DNA from: Kamptonema sp. UHCC 0994
GTDB lineage: Bacteria > Cyanobacteriota > Cyanobacteriia > Cyanobacteriales > Microcoleaceae
Assembly (NCBI RefSeq): GCF_029167235.1
Contig: NZ_JARFTR010000302.1
Span: 1 to 50,331, forward strand
Length of the DNA: 50,331 nt
Reading direction: 5' to 3'
In this document: piece by piece, positions 1 to 8,303 of the stretch
Layout: every line of letters begins with the position of its first letter
Position numbering within the stretch: position 1 is the first letter of the stretch
The notes under the pieces: generated by a model
Told to the model about the DNA's origin: nothing
The model's database searches: none
The model's input: the letters and a program-made list of their open reading frames with translations, nothing else
Made by a program: the position numbers and the translations under genes

Positions 1-5
1 ATCTA

Positions 6-61
6 TACGTAACGCCGCCTTCTAGGCGGTTAGAATACCGCCTAGAAGGCGGCGTTACGTA
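6..61. repeat. GC-rich perfect inverted repeat, copy 1
   Basis: Arms at 6-30 and 37-61 are perfect 25-base reverse complements around a 6-base loop (TAGAAT). The core (10-57) recurs at 2610-2657 on the far side of the lipoxygenase gene. No run of T follows, so it is not a classical terminator; it looks like an interspersed palindromic element. A smaller hairpin (AACCGCC/GGCGGTT, 68-83) follows directly. Confidence 0.9.
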
Positions 62-83
62 AGTTTTAACCGCCTTGGCGGTT

Positions 84-417
84 GCTATATTTTAGATTTA
101 TGTTTATTCACAAACTCTTAGTAATTCTTTACGTAAAAGAGACTATATTTCCTTGACACGCCCCGTGAGAGAGATGTTAGATTAGTTGCGTTCGTTACCC
201 AACCTAACTCATTTTTCAGTTGTCCTCCCTATCTCTTACCCAATAACTTACCACATCAGGATTGATAGCTAACCTTGAGAGGTAAAAGCGTATAAACCTG
301 GCTTACTTACTGTGCTTTGATAGCCTTTTGAGCTATAAATATATTTTAGCATAAGGGTCTTCTATTTACATTCGCTTCAACAATTCTGACAACCATACTT
401 TTGTAAGGAGTAAAGCA
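84..417. other. Upstream region of the lipoxygenase gene
   Basis: No coding sequence is visible. A TTGACA hexamer lies at 153-158, but no good -10 box sits 16-18 bases after it, so I do not call a promoter. The only solid signal is the Shine-Dalgarno AAGGAG at 405-410, 7 bases before the ATG at 418. Confidence 0.5.
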
Positions 418-2577
418 ATGTCTTTTTGGACTCAAGAAATCATTGAAACGCTATATCGTCTTTTAAGTTTTTTAGCAAATGTGCCTTTGGCTAAGAGATT
501 AATTATCTCTGGTAAATATGAATATGATTATACAGTTCTAGCTCCTCTAGCTATGACAAGTGTACTACCTAGTATAATATCATATCTACCTCAACTACCT
601 ACAGCAGATGAACTTCCCAAGCAAAAATGGCTGAGTTTAGTTCTAAGTACACTAGCATTAGGTGTTTTTGCTGAAATAAAAAAATCTACTGCTTCGATCG
701 ATAACTCGGTTTCAAATGAAAATGAAATTGATTCAAACAAAATTGATTCATTAAAGTCGATTGATGAAGAAATTAAAGCAGCTAAGGGACAAGAAGATTT
801 AACTAATGCAGTTTTGAAGTTGAAATCAGTGTTAGGTTTAGGAATTACTGAGCAACCAAGACAATTATTTCCTGATGCTGATAACGAGATCAAAGTAGGA
901 AGCAATATCAGTAAAATTCAGGATAGATTTGATACTATCGATCGAGAAGTACGGGCTTTTTTAAGCCAACGCTTACAACCGAATCTACCAGAACCTCCAA
1001 CTTTTTTAAAGCCTGATGAACTCGATTTAAAGGCTGACGAAGTTGAGGAAGTTGACAAAGAATTATACAGACATCTTCAGGAAATTGCCAGATTTTTAGG
1101 GCAAAAATTAGAGAAAAATCAACCCAAATTTTCAGAGCAAGCTGAAACTACTACTTCTACTCCTAGCCCTACTTTAGAGGATTACGAACAGTTAACTGAG
1201 CCTTTAAAAATCAAGCCAGAAACTTTAAGTAACTTCCAACAAGATCGAGTTTTTGCTTATATGCAAGTAGCTGGGCCAAACCCAGTCATGCTCAACCAAA
1301 TAGAAAAACTTGATTCTCGCCTGTTAATTACCAACGAACAATACCAAAATATTGTATCTCAGGATTCTCTAGACGCAGCACTAGGAGAAGGGCGACTTTA
1401 TCTAGCAGACTATTCTAAGCTAGGGGCACTAATCAATGGTAGTTATGGTGGACTTCAAAAGTATATGTATGCTCCAGTAGCTTTATTTGCAGTACCACCA
1501 GATGATTATTCAGATCGGAATTTGCTACCGATAGCGATTTATTGTCAACAGACTTCAGCGGAGCAAAACTCTATATTTACACCTCTCGACGGAGATAATT
1601 GGATAACAGCTAAAACCATCTTACAAATGGCTGATAGTAATTATCATGAATTAATCTCTCACTTAGCTCAAACTCACTTATTTATTGAGCCTTTTGTGCT
1701 GGCGACTAATCGCTGCTTTACGGATAAAAATCATCCTGTCAGGGTTTTGTTGAAACCTCATCTTGAAGGTACAATCTTGATTAATTATGGCGCACATAAA
1801 TACTTATTAGCGCCAGGAGGCTCCATAGACTCGCTATTAGGTGCTACTATTGGTAGTGACTGTCAGCTATCTATTAAAGAAGCCCAAAGCCACTTAGCTA
1901 ACTTTAATCAAGTTGCCTTCCCCCGGACTTTAGAAAAACGCGGCGTTAACAATTCTAAACAACTACCAATTTATCCTTACCGAGATGATGGTCAACGGAT
2001 TTGGGATGCTATTTTTCAGTGGGTTAAGGACTATTTAGGTCTTTTCTATGCTAGCGATACATCTGTAGAGAGCGATGCACAACTACAGAATTGGGCAGGT
2101 GAGTTATTTTCTAAAGGATACTGTCATATTGGTGAAGAAGGTGACGGTCGAATTAAAACTTTAGATTATCTAGTTGAGGCCATATCTACGATTATTTTTA
2201 CAGCTAGCGCTCAACACGCTGCTGTTAACTTTCCTCAAAGTGGCATGATGACTTATGTGCCGGCATTTCCTTTAGGTTGCTATTCTCCAGCACTGACAAA
2301 CCCGCAACAGCAGCAAAACTTTATGAGTTTACTACCGCAATTACAGAGGGCTGAATTGCAAGTACAAGTCCTTTATTTACTTGGCTCAGTTTACTATACA
2401 CAACTAGGGGATTATTCTGGCTCATCTTTTCAGAATCCACAAGTGAAAATAGCTTTGGACAAATTCAATGTAAATCTAGCAGAAATCAAGAATATAATTC
2501 TGAATGAGGATAGTCAAAGGCTTGTATCTTACAGATATTTGCTACCCTCAAATATTCCTCAAAGCATAAATATTTAA
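418..2577 (+). CDS. Lipoxygenase with an unusual N-terminal region
   Basis: The protein (719 aa) is expected to add dioxygen to polyunsaturated fatty acids through a non-haem iron. Residues from about 270 on form the catalytic domain. It holds the His-rich lipoxygenase signature (H410, H415, H420, H439, H448), a second HxxxN (H600, N604), and the diagnostic C-terminal isoleucine (I719, in SINI). By homology with soybean lipoxygenase-1 the iron ligands would be H415, H420, H600, N604 and I719. The third His-to-His spacing is 18 residues rather than the usual 17. Residues 1-270 do not look like the PLAT/C2 domain of plant enzymes: there are two hydrophobic stretches (about 39-60 and 71-86) followed by a charged, helical linker. 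The start is supported by AAGGAG 7 bases upstream. The gene is more A/T rich than the ribosomal region and is bracketed by two copies of one palindrome. The family call is secure; substrate and position of oxygenation are unknown. Confidence 0.93.
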   Translation: MSFWTQEIIETLYRLLSFLANVPLAKRLIISGKYEYDYTVLAPLAMTSVLPSIISYLPQLPTADELPKQKWLSLVLSTLALGVFAEIKKSTASIDNSVSNENEIDSNKIDSLKSIDEEIKAAKGQEDLTNAVLKLKSVLGLGITEQPRQLFPDADNEIKVGSNISKIQDRFDTIDREVRAFLSQRLQPNLPEPPTFLKPDELDLKADEVEEVDKELYRHLQEIARFLGQKLEKNQPKFSEQAETTTSTPSPTLEDYEQLTEPLKIKPETLSNFQQDRVFAYMQVAGPNPVMLNQIEKLDSRLLITNEQYQNIVSQDSLDAALGEGRLYLADYSKLGALINGSYGGLQKYMYAPVALFAVPPDDYSDRNLLPIAIYCQQTSAEQNSIFTPLDGDNWITAKTILQMADSNYHELISHLAQTHLFIEPFVLATNRCFTDKNHPVRVLLKPHLEGTILINYGAHKYLLAPGGSIDSLLGATIGSDCQLSIKEAQSHLANFNQVAFPRTLEKRGVNNSKQLPIYPYRDDGQRIWDAIFQWVKDYLGLFYASDTSVESDAQLQNWAGELFSKGYCHIGEEGDGRIKTLDYLVEAISTIIFTASAQHAAVNFPQSGMMTYVPAFPLGCYSPALTNPQQQQNFMSLLPQLQRAELQVQVLYLLGSVYYTQLGDYSGSSFQNPQVKIALDKFNVNLAEIKNIILNEDSQRLVSYRYLLPSNIPQSINI

Positions 2578-2689
2578 TAAGTACAGAAAGGACTTATCTA
2601 TGGCTTATGTAACGCCGCCTTCTAGGCGGTTAGAATACCGCCTAGAAGGCGGCGTTACTGCGATCTTCCGTAAGTTCTGTACTTATTAA
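2574..2689. repeat. Nested palindrome, copy 2, between convergent genes
   Basis: The inner part repeats the GC-rich hairpin of 6-61 (arms 2609-2630 and 2637-2658, loop TAGAAT). An outer perfect 15-base inverted repeat (2574-2588 and 2675-2689, TTAATAAGTACAGAA and its complement) encloses it and includes the lipoxygenase stop codon. It lies between lipoxygenase (plus) and threonine synthase (minus), so it could act as a bidirectional terminator, or it may be a small mobile element with its own ends. Confidence 0.85.
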
Positions 2690-2704
2690 TTCACAACTCA
2701 AAAG

Positions 2705-3817
2705 TTAAAATCCCATTGCCCCAGCTACAGCCTCTAAAGTTGGCTCAATTCCCTTCTTAAAGTGGTTTTTGCTGTAAGTAATTGCCGTATCAGGATCTTT
2801 AAGTCCATTTCCAGTTAGTACGCAAACTACAGTTGCCTCACTAGGAACGCGATCTTTTACCTTTAGTAAACCAGCTACGGATGCTGCACTTGCAGGTTCG
2901 CAGAAAATACCTTCCAAAGATGCTAATAAATTATATGCTTCCAAAATTTCTGTGTCAGTTACAGAGTTAAAACTGCCGCGACTGGCTTCTTGGGCAGCGA
3001 TCGCTTGTTTCCAGCTAGCAGGATGCCCGATCCGAATTGCCGTTGCGATCGTTTCAGGATGATCTACAGGCTGGCCAGTCACCAGCGGTGCAGCCCCAGC
3101 GGCTTGAAATCCCATCATCCGAGGGAGGCGATCGCAATTTCCCAACTGGTGGTATTGACAAAAACCCATCCAGTAGGCAGTAATATTGCCCGCATTGCCC
3201 ACCGGAATACATAGCCAGTCAGGGGCATTCCCCAAAGCATCCACAACCTCAAAAGCCGCAGTTTTCTGACCTTCCAAGCGATAAGGATTTACCGAATTTA
3301 CCAAAGTCACCGGATAGTGTGCCGCGATATCCCGGACAATTTCCAGCGCCTTGTCAAAATTACCCTTAATAGATAAAACTTCTGCCCCATAAAGCAAAGC
3401 TTGGGCCAACTTACCCAAGGCTACATAACCTTCTGGGATCAGCACAAACGCTGCCATCCCGCCCCTACAAGCATAGGCTGCGGCCGAGGCCGAAGTATTA
3501 CCCGTGCTGGCACAAATCACCGCCTTCGCGCCTTCCTCCTTTGCCTTAGAAATCGCCATCGTCATCCCTCGGTCTTTAAAACTACCCGTAGGGTTGAGGC
3601 CGTCGTATTTAACTAAGACTTGTACGCCTCGGCCAATGAGTTCAGCGATCGCTGGAACTGGAATCAGGGGAGTATTACCCTCATGTAGCGTCACCGTCGG
3701 GGTGTTTTCCGTCACCGGCAGATAGGGGCGATAAGCTTCTATGAGACCACGCCAAGCAGAGGGTCTGGGTTTCGCGTCCGGGGTAGGAGAATAAGTAGTA
3801 GAAAGAATAGATGTCAC
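2705..3817 (-). CDS. thrC: Threonine synthase
   Basis: Converts O-phospho-L-homoserine to threonine and phosphate with pyridoxal phosphate, the last step of threonine synthesis in the cytosol. The PLP lysine is in GSFKDRG (K81 from the start chosen here), followed by the phosphate-binding STGNTSAS loop; [10 protein letters not shown] and LTGNGLKD are also typical of the family. The frame stays open to an ATG at 3949, but those extra 44 residues are unlike the family and would overlap the divergent gene at 3938. A GTG at 3817 gives 370 aa, the usual length, so I chose it; no strong Shine-Dalgarno separates the options. Function is secure, the start is moderately so. Confidence 0.93.
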   Translation of the reverse strand: MTSILSTTYSPTPDAKPRPSAWRGLIEAYRPYLPVTENTPTVTLHEGNTPLIPVPAIAELIGRGVQVLVKYDGLNPTGSFKDRGMTMAISKAKEEGAKAVICASTGNTSASAAAYACRGGMAAFVLIPEGYVALGKLAQALLYGAEVLSIKGNFDKALEIVRDIAAHYPVTLVNSVNPYRLEGQKTAAFEVVDALGNAPDWLCIPVGNAGNITAYWMGFCQYHQLGNCDRLPRMMGFQAAGAAPLVTGQPVDHPETIATAIRIGHPASWKQAIAAQEASRGSFNSVTDTEILEAYNLLASLEGIFCEPASAASVAGLLKVKDRVPSEATVVCVLTGNGLKDPDTAITYSKNHFKKGIEPTLEAVAGAMGF

Positions 3818-3937
3818 GATTTCAACAATTTTTAGGCTGAGCCTTGGATTTACATAAATTTTAACTCGATCGGTTAATTTGATGTTTAATGCAAGGAGTT
3901 GCAGGTTAAAATATCTTAACGGTGTGAGTAAGTACAA

Positions 3938-4225
3938 ATGACTAGCCAACTACTAATGTCAAATCGTTCAGCAACTATTTCTCGGAGCCAAACCACAGGT
4001 AGTAACCCTCAAATGGTTACTACACAGGCTTTATCGACGAATCCTGTCCATAATGAAACCTCAATGAAATCCATTTACCAAGCCGATCAGCAAGTCAAGT
4101 TTCTGCACCTGCAAGCGGAAGTAGAAACCCTGCTGTTAGAACTCCAGACCCTTAAACAGCATCGCTTATCGGCATTGACTCAAGATCCTAGCAGCCGAAT
4201 TGATACTGCCAACGACAGCAACTAA
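3938..4225 (+). CDS. Small conserved cyanobacterial protein with coiled coil
   Basis: A 95-aa protein without a recognisable enzymatic motif. Residues 1-43 are Ser/Thr/Asn rich and look disordered; residues 45-78 form one amphipathic helix with Leu spacing suited to a coiled coil (around [19 protein letters not shown]). From memory this C-terminal helix is conserved among cyanobacterial hypothetical proteins; I cannot name a function. It is transcribed divergently from thrC and lies upstream of desA. An in-frame ATG at 3956 is an alternative start. Confidence 0.6.
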   Translation: MTSQLLMSNRSATISRSQTTGSNPQMVTTQALSTNPVHNETSMKSIYQADQQVKFLHLQAEVETLLLELQTLKQHRLSALTQDPSSRIDTANDSN

Positions 4226-4236
4226 CATTAAAAAAC

Positions 4237-4268
4237 TTGTCTTAAGTGTTCCGACACTGTGGTATAAA
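4237..4268 (+). promoter_or_regulatory. Weak candidate promoter upstream of desA
   Basis: TTGTCT (4237-4242) and TATAAA (4263-4268) resemble -35 and -10 boxes, but the 20-base spacer is longer than optimal. It would give a leader of about 190 bases before desA, an arrangement compatible with post-transcriptional control but not evidence for it. Confidence 0.3.
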
Positions 4269-4467
4269 AAGTAAAGTTTTGCTAAGCGCAGTTTTGATTT
4301 TAACCAAAAGCGCTAGCAATTTACCAACGCGGCGCACTTCCTAGCCTTTGCTAAAACGCCATGCCGATCGCAACGTCTGTCTGCTGCGGAATTATAGCTG
4401 GCTAAATTTTGCTCTTGTTAAATTTGTGACAAACTTCTACTGACATACGGAGAAACGAAATCGATTT

Positions 4468-5517
4468 ATGACAGCATCGATCGCAAAACCTCTGAATTTG
4501 GCACCTACTGCCGCCGCAACAGACTTGCGCCTCAAAGATATTCTCAAAACTCTGCCCCGCGAAGTTTTCGCCAAAAACCCGCGCAAAGCTTGGACAAAGG
4601 TAGCAATTAATGTTGCCCTTGTTGGTTTGGGTTATTGGCTTTTAGCAGTATTGCCTTGGTATTTATTGCCTTTGGCGTGGATTTTTACCGGCACAGCGTT
4701 GACCGGTTTTTTTGTGATTGGCCACGACTGCGGCCATCGGTCATTTGCTAAGCGTCGCTGGGTAAATGATTTAGTTGGTCATTTAGCATTTTTGCCTTTA
4801 ATTTATCCATTTCATGCTTGGCGGTTATTACACAATCACCACCATAAACATACAAATAAAGTAGGTGAAGATAATGCTTGGCATCCTTGGCCTCAAGAAG
4901 AATATGCAAAAGCTGGAAAACCTTTGCAATTCTTTTATCGGCTAATCATGGGGCCAATGTGGTGGATTGGGTCAATTCCTCACTGGGCAAAATTGCATTT
5001 TGATTGGTCACAGTTTCAGGGGAAACAGCGCGAACAGGTGCGGTTTTCAGTTTTATTTGTGTTGATTAGTGGTGCGATTGGATTGCCGATTTTGATTGCC
5101 ACAACTGGTATTTGGGGAGTTGTCAAATTTTGGCTTGTACCCTGGCTGGTTTACCATTTCTGGATGAGCACATTTACGATTGTACATCACACTACGCCTA
5201 AGATTGCTTTCACTCCGGCCTCAGAATGGAATGAAGCTTTAGCGCAATTATCGGGAACTGTACATTGCGATTATCCTGGTTGGGTTGAGTTTTTGTGCCA
5301 CGATATTAATGTTCATGTTCCTCATCACCTTTCAACGGCTATTCCCTGGTATAACTTGCGGTTAGCTCACAGTAGTTTAAAGGAAAATTGGGGAGAATAT
5401 TTGGAAGAGAGTAAGTTTTCTTGGTCTTTGATGAAGGAGATCACTGAGAATTGTCATTTGTACGATCCTGTGACAAATTATCGGACGTTTAATGATTTTC
5501 ACGCTCAAAATAAGTAG
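4468..5517 (+). CDS. desA: Acyl-lipid delta-12 (omega-6) desaturase
   Basis: Membrane di-iron enzyme that introduces the second double bond (delta-12) into fatty acids esterified to membrane glycerolipids, using ferredoxin in cyanobacteria. At 349 aa it matches the usual DesA length (about 350). All three histidine boxes are present: HDCGH (86-90), HNHHH (122-126) and HVPHH (283-287). Hydrophobic segments occur at about 47-83, 104-116 and 192-232, consistent with a membrane-embedded fold. The product would be linoleate-containing lipids, a possible substrate class for the lipoxygenase encoded 2 kb upstream; that link is inference. Cold induction is known for desA in other cyanobacteria but is not shown by the sequence. 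A terminator follows at 5544. Confidence 0.95.
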   Translation: MTASIAKPLNLAPTAAATDLRLKDILKTLPREVFAKNPRKAWTKVAINVALVGLGYWLLAVLPWYLLPLAWIFTGTALTGFFVIGHDCGHRSFAKRRWVNDLVGHLAFLPLIYPFHAWRLLHNHHHKHTNKVGEDNAWHPWPQEEYAKAGKPLQFFYRLIMGPMWWIGSIPHWAKLHFDWSQFQGKQREQVRFSVLFVLISGAIGLPILIATTGIWGVVKFWLVPWLVYHFWMSTFTIVHHTTPKIAFTPASEWNEALAQLSGTVHCDYPGWVEFLCHDINVHVPHHLSTAIPWYNLRLAHSSLKENWGEYLEESKFSWSLMKEITENCHLYDPVTNYRTFNDFHAQNK

Positions 5518-5543
5518 TTTTGATGTGTGGTAAATAATTTCCG

Positions 5544-5573
5544 AAACCCGGTTTCATTAAGAAGCCGGGTTTT
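5544..5573 (+). terminator. Rho-independent terminator of desA
   Basis: Perfect 8-base stem AAACCCGG (5544-5551) / CCGGGTTT (5565-5572) with a 13-base loop, running into TTTT. It lies 27 bases after the desA stop codon. Confidence 0.85.
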
Positions 5574-5598
5574 TGATTGTGTGAGCAAAAATATCCCG

Positions 5599-5644
5599 GC
5601 GATTGAAATCGCGGCTACACGAACAAAGTCCGCCTACGCGGACT
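5599..5644. repeat. Interspersed double-hairpin repeat
   Basis: Two adjacent hairpins: GCGATT/AATCGC (5599-5604, 5607-5612) and AGTCCGC/GCGGACT (5627-5633, 5638-5644). From memory, sequences of this form recur between genes of Oscillatoriales genomes; only this copy is seen here. Confidence 0.65.
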
Positions 5645-5718
5645 AATTCAGCGTAACAATTTGTGAAGCAATTGCTGGGAACTACCAGTTCGACATTTAT
5701 GCTGATTCTATCTATGTC

Positions 5719-7176
5719 ATGGTTGGTATGAATCCTCCAACTGCTTCGGCACTCTCAAATTTATTTGCATCTATCACCCCCCACAGTAGTGAAGAGGAGG
5801 TAGAGAAAAATGTTATAGTCCCGCTTTTAGGTATTCTAGGTTATAGTCAGGAAGATTGGCAGGCTCAAAATGCAATAGGTAAAGTTCGGCTGGACTTCCA
5901 AGTTCACCCGATAAATGCAGCTACGCCTTATCCGCCGTATTTAGTGATTGAAGCCAAGGCTCCCAGTAAAAAGATTGTCTACAATACTTGGCAAATTAAT
6001 GGATATATGCGAAAGTCTGGAGCAATTTTGGGGGTATTAACTAATGGCTATCAATTTAACTTGCTCTATAACTATAATGGTCATGTTGTAACAATTATAG
6101 AATATTCTCAAGAGGAGGTTGTTACAAAATTTAATTTATTTAAACGCTTGCTTTGTAAAGAGACTTGTTTAAAAGTTAGTCAAGGTTTTTATAAGAATCA
6201 ACGGCGAATACACCTTGATTTAGCTAATCAGTTATCTAAAGCTTTTGGTAATGAAGAAATGTTGGGATTATTTAAGAAAAAACAGAACAACATTGAGATC
6301 GAAGAACTGCCAGTAAAGGAAAAAAAAGAGGAAAAATCGATGATTATTACAGTTTTTAATAACAAAGGTGGCGTAGGGAAAAGTACACTGACCATTAACC
6401 TAGGTGCAGAACTTAGCAAAATGGGTAAACGAGTATTGTTGATAGATGTTGATGCTCAAGCTAATTTAACAATAGGATTGGGTATCGATCCTTTAACTGA
6501 TGTAGAAAACCAGGGGAAAAAAGATATTACCCATTTATTAACTGAACCTAGAGTCAAGTTAGAAGATACTATTATTAAAAAGAGATGGGGCGATATAAAG
6601 TTAGATATTGTTCCCTCTCATATTCGTTTAAGTAAGATGGAAAATGTACTAAATACCACTGTGGGGATAGATCAAGCTTTGGAAAAAAAGCTCAAAAACC
6701 ATGATTATGACTTTGTATTAATCGATCCACCTCCCTCTTTTGGTAGAATTATTGGGGTATCGTTAATGGCATCATCAGGAGTTCTTATTCCTACTCAGCT
6801 ATCAGCTTACCCGATTAGAGCGTTAGAGTATGTTTTAGAAAGAGTCAAGGAAATAGAAGAGTTAAAGCCAATACAAGTTTTGGGAATAGCAGTCAGTATG
6901 TACGATCAGAGATCGTCTAGCTTTAATGCGTCTATGACTCAAAAGCTTGTCGAGATCCTAGAAAGAAGTGAAGCAACTAATATACCTTTTTTTCCAGAAA
7001 ACACATGGATTCCACGACTCAATATTATTTCGATTTGTCAAGACAAAGGTTATCCAATACAACAAGTAGAATATGATGACAAACTAGGATTTCAAGATAA
7101 AGAAGCTGCTCAAAAAGCTGTTGAGTGCTATACAGAATTAGCAGAATACTTAATTAAAGTTACTCATGGAGGTTAA
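5719..7176 (+). CDS. PD-(D/E)XK-like nuclease domain fused to ParA-type ATPase
   Basis: A two-domain protein of 485 aa. Residues about 20-150 resemble the N-terminal domain of type I restriction HsdR and related predicted nucleases, with D59 in RLDF and E78-x-K80 in IEAKAP as a plausible metal site. Residues 208-485 are a complete ParA/MinD-family ATPase: deviant Walker A KGGVGKST (216-223), LIDVDAQAN (241-249) and Walker B LIDPPPS (334-340). ParA proteins dimerise on ATP and DNA and move or organise DNA, usually with a ParB partner. The next gene starts 7 bases after the stop and encodes a ParB-N-like protein, so the two are probably cotranscribed. An internal ATG at 6340 has its own AGAGGA motif 7 bases upstream and could give a free 278-aa ParA. 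No strong Shine-Dalgarno precedes 5719; ATG 5728 is an alternative. Domain calls are good, the biological role is unknown. Confidence 0.85.
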   Translation: MVGMNPPTASALSNLFASITPHSSEEEVEKNVIVPLLGILGYSQEDWQAQNAIGKVRLDFQVHPINAATPYPPYLVIEAKAPSKKIVYNTWQINGYMRKSGAILGVLTNGYQFNLLYNYNGHVVTIIEYSQEEVVTKFNLFKRLLCKETCLKVSQGFYKNQRRIHLDLANQLSKAFGNEEMLGLFKKKQNNIEIEELPVKEKKEEKSMIITVFNNKGGVGKSTLTINLGAELSKMGKRVLLIDVDAQANLTIGLGIDPLTDVENQGKKDITHLLTEPRVKLEDTIIKKRWGDIKLDIVPSHIRLSKMENVLNTTVGIDQALEKKLKNHDYDFVLIDPPPSFGRIIGVSLMASSGVLIPTQLSAYPIRALEYVLERVKEIEELKPIQVLGIAVSMYDQRSSSFNASMTQKLVEILERSEATNIPFFPENTWIPRLNIISICQDKGYPIQQVEYDDKLGFQDKEAAQKAVECYTELAEYLIKVTHGG

Positions 7177-7183
7177 TAAAATA

Positions 7184-8035
7184 ATGGAAAAACCAGATCG
7201 TCGTCAACAAATTAGATCCTACTTAGGTCTTGAACCAATTAGTCATGGACAAATACATACATTTCAAATTGCAGTCCCAGAATCTCAAAAGCATGATATT
7301 TCAATTGAAAGATATCAGGCCTTAGCAGATAGCCTTACTAATCACAAAACTAATTTAATACCTTTAATTGTGCGTCAGACAGAAGCATACAGTGAAGAGG
7401 AAGAGTATGAAGTTGTTTATGGTTCTGATTGGTGTATTGTCGCTAAAGAAATAAACATTGAGAAGCTTTGGGTTTGGTTTTTTGATATGAATGATGAACA
7501 AGCTGCTGCTGCAAAAGCAGAAATGGAACAGCTAGAAAATGTCATGCCACCAGATACAGGATCAACCGACATTGAAAGCTTGCTTGATAAGAAACTCCGA
7601 CCTGTTACAGCGAAGATTGATCAGGTTTTGCTTAAAAAGCCTGTAGACAATGAGGGTAATTTGCCGGAAGAAATCAGAGACGTTAAGCGCCAAATAGAAG
7701 AGTTGAAATCTACAGTTAATGAACTGGCTAATTTAGTTAAAGAAAGGTTATCTGCGCCTAAACCACCTGAACCACCTAAGCCACCTAAGTTAAATTTAAG
7801 GATAGTAACCGAAAAAGAAATTAAGGAAGCTTTGAGTAAAGTCAAAGCTACTTCTACTCAAATAAAAGCTGCATGGAATGCTATTCAATACTGGAAAAAA
7901 ACAGGCAAAAGTTTAACTTGGGAAAATCTTGAGAAATCCACTAAATCTGGTTCAGATAAAGTTACTGGCTTTGCAAAACCGAGTTATGAAAAGTTAAAAG
8001 AGATTGCAGATATACCTGATGAGGATGTAACCTAG
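7184..8035 (+). CDS. ParB-N-like protein 1, proposed partner of the ParA fusion
   Basis: A 283-aa protein. Residues 20-115 follow the ParB/sulfiredoxin-like N-terminal pattern: QIAVPESQ, LIPLIVR (58-64), EYEVVYGSDWCIVAKE (74-89) and a DMNDEQA helix. In standard ParB the second motif is GERR and its arginines bind CTP or DNA; here it reads GSDW, so normal CTP use is doubtful. Residues 125-190 look like coiled coil, followed by a proline-rich linker (PKPPEPPKPPK) and a basic, helical C-terminus. I chose ATG 7184 rather than 7166: GGAGG lies at 7168-7172, 11 bases before it, and the first 27 residues then align without gaps to the paralogue at 8304. It follows the ParA fusion by 7 bases. A partner role is inferred from position and family. 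Confidence 0.75.
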   Translation: MEKPDRRQQIRSYLGLEPISHGQIHTFQIAVPESQKHDISIERYQALADSLTNHKTNLIPLIVRQTEAYSEEEEYEVVYGSDWCIVAKEINIEKLWVWFFDMNDEQAAAAKAEMEQLENVMPPDTGSTDIESLLDKKLRPVTAKIDQVLLKKPVDNEGNLPEEIRDVKRQIEELKSTVNELANLVKERLSAPKPPEPPKPPKLNLRIVTEKEIKEALSKVKATSTQIKAAWNAIQYWKKTGKSLTWENLEKSTKSGSDKVTGFAKPSYEKLKEIADIPDEDVT

Positions 8036-8303
8036 TCGTCAGTATTTTGAAGAGCGATCGCACTCTCCCCATCCCCAACTCAACGACATGACTCCGCTGA
8101 CGATATCCAGTTGATCGCGACTTGACTGTAAAATCTTCACCACAGCCAAATCACGATCGCGCGATCGCCACCCCGCTAGCAGTACCATCAATTCAAGACA
8201 CCTGTTCAAAATCAACAAAAGTAAAGATGAGTAAAGCAACGTATACCTGTGTCACTTCCGCAGTTAAACTCATCACAAAAGACAAAAGGGGACTTCTAAT
8301 AAG

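Noticed and set aside
152-182. TTGACA at 153 as promoter of the lipoxygenase gene.
   Set aside because: The -10 position (about 176-182) matches TATAAT at only three of six bases.
3818-3949. 44-residue N-terminal extension of threonine synthase.
   Set aside because: Residues are unlike the family and overlap the divergent gene at 3938; the GTG at 3817 gives the normal length.
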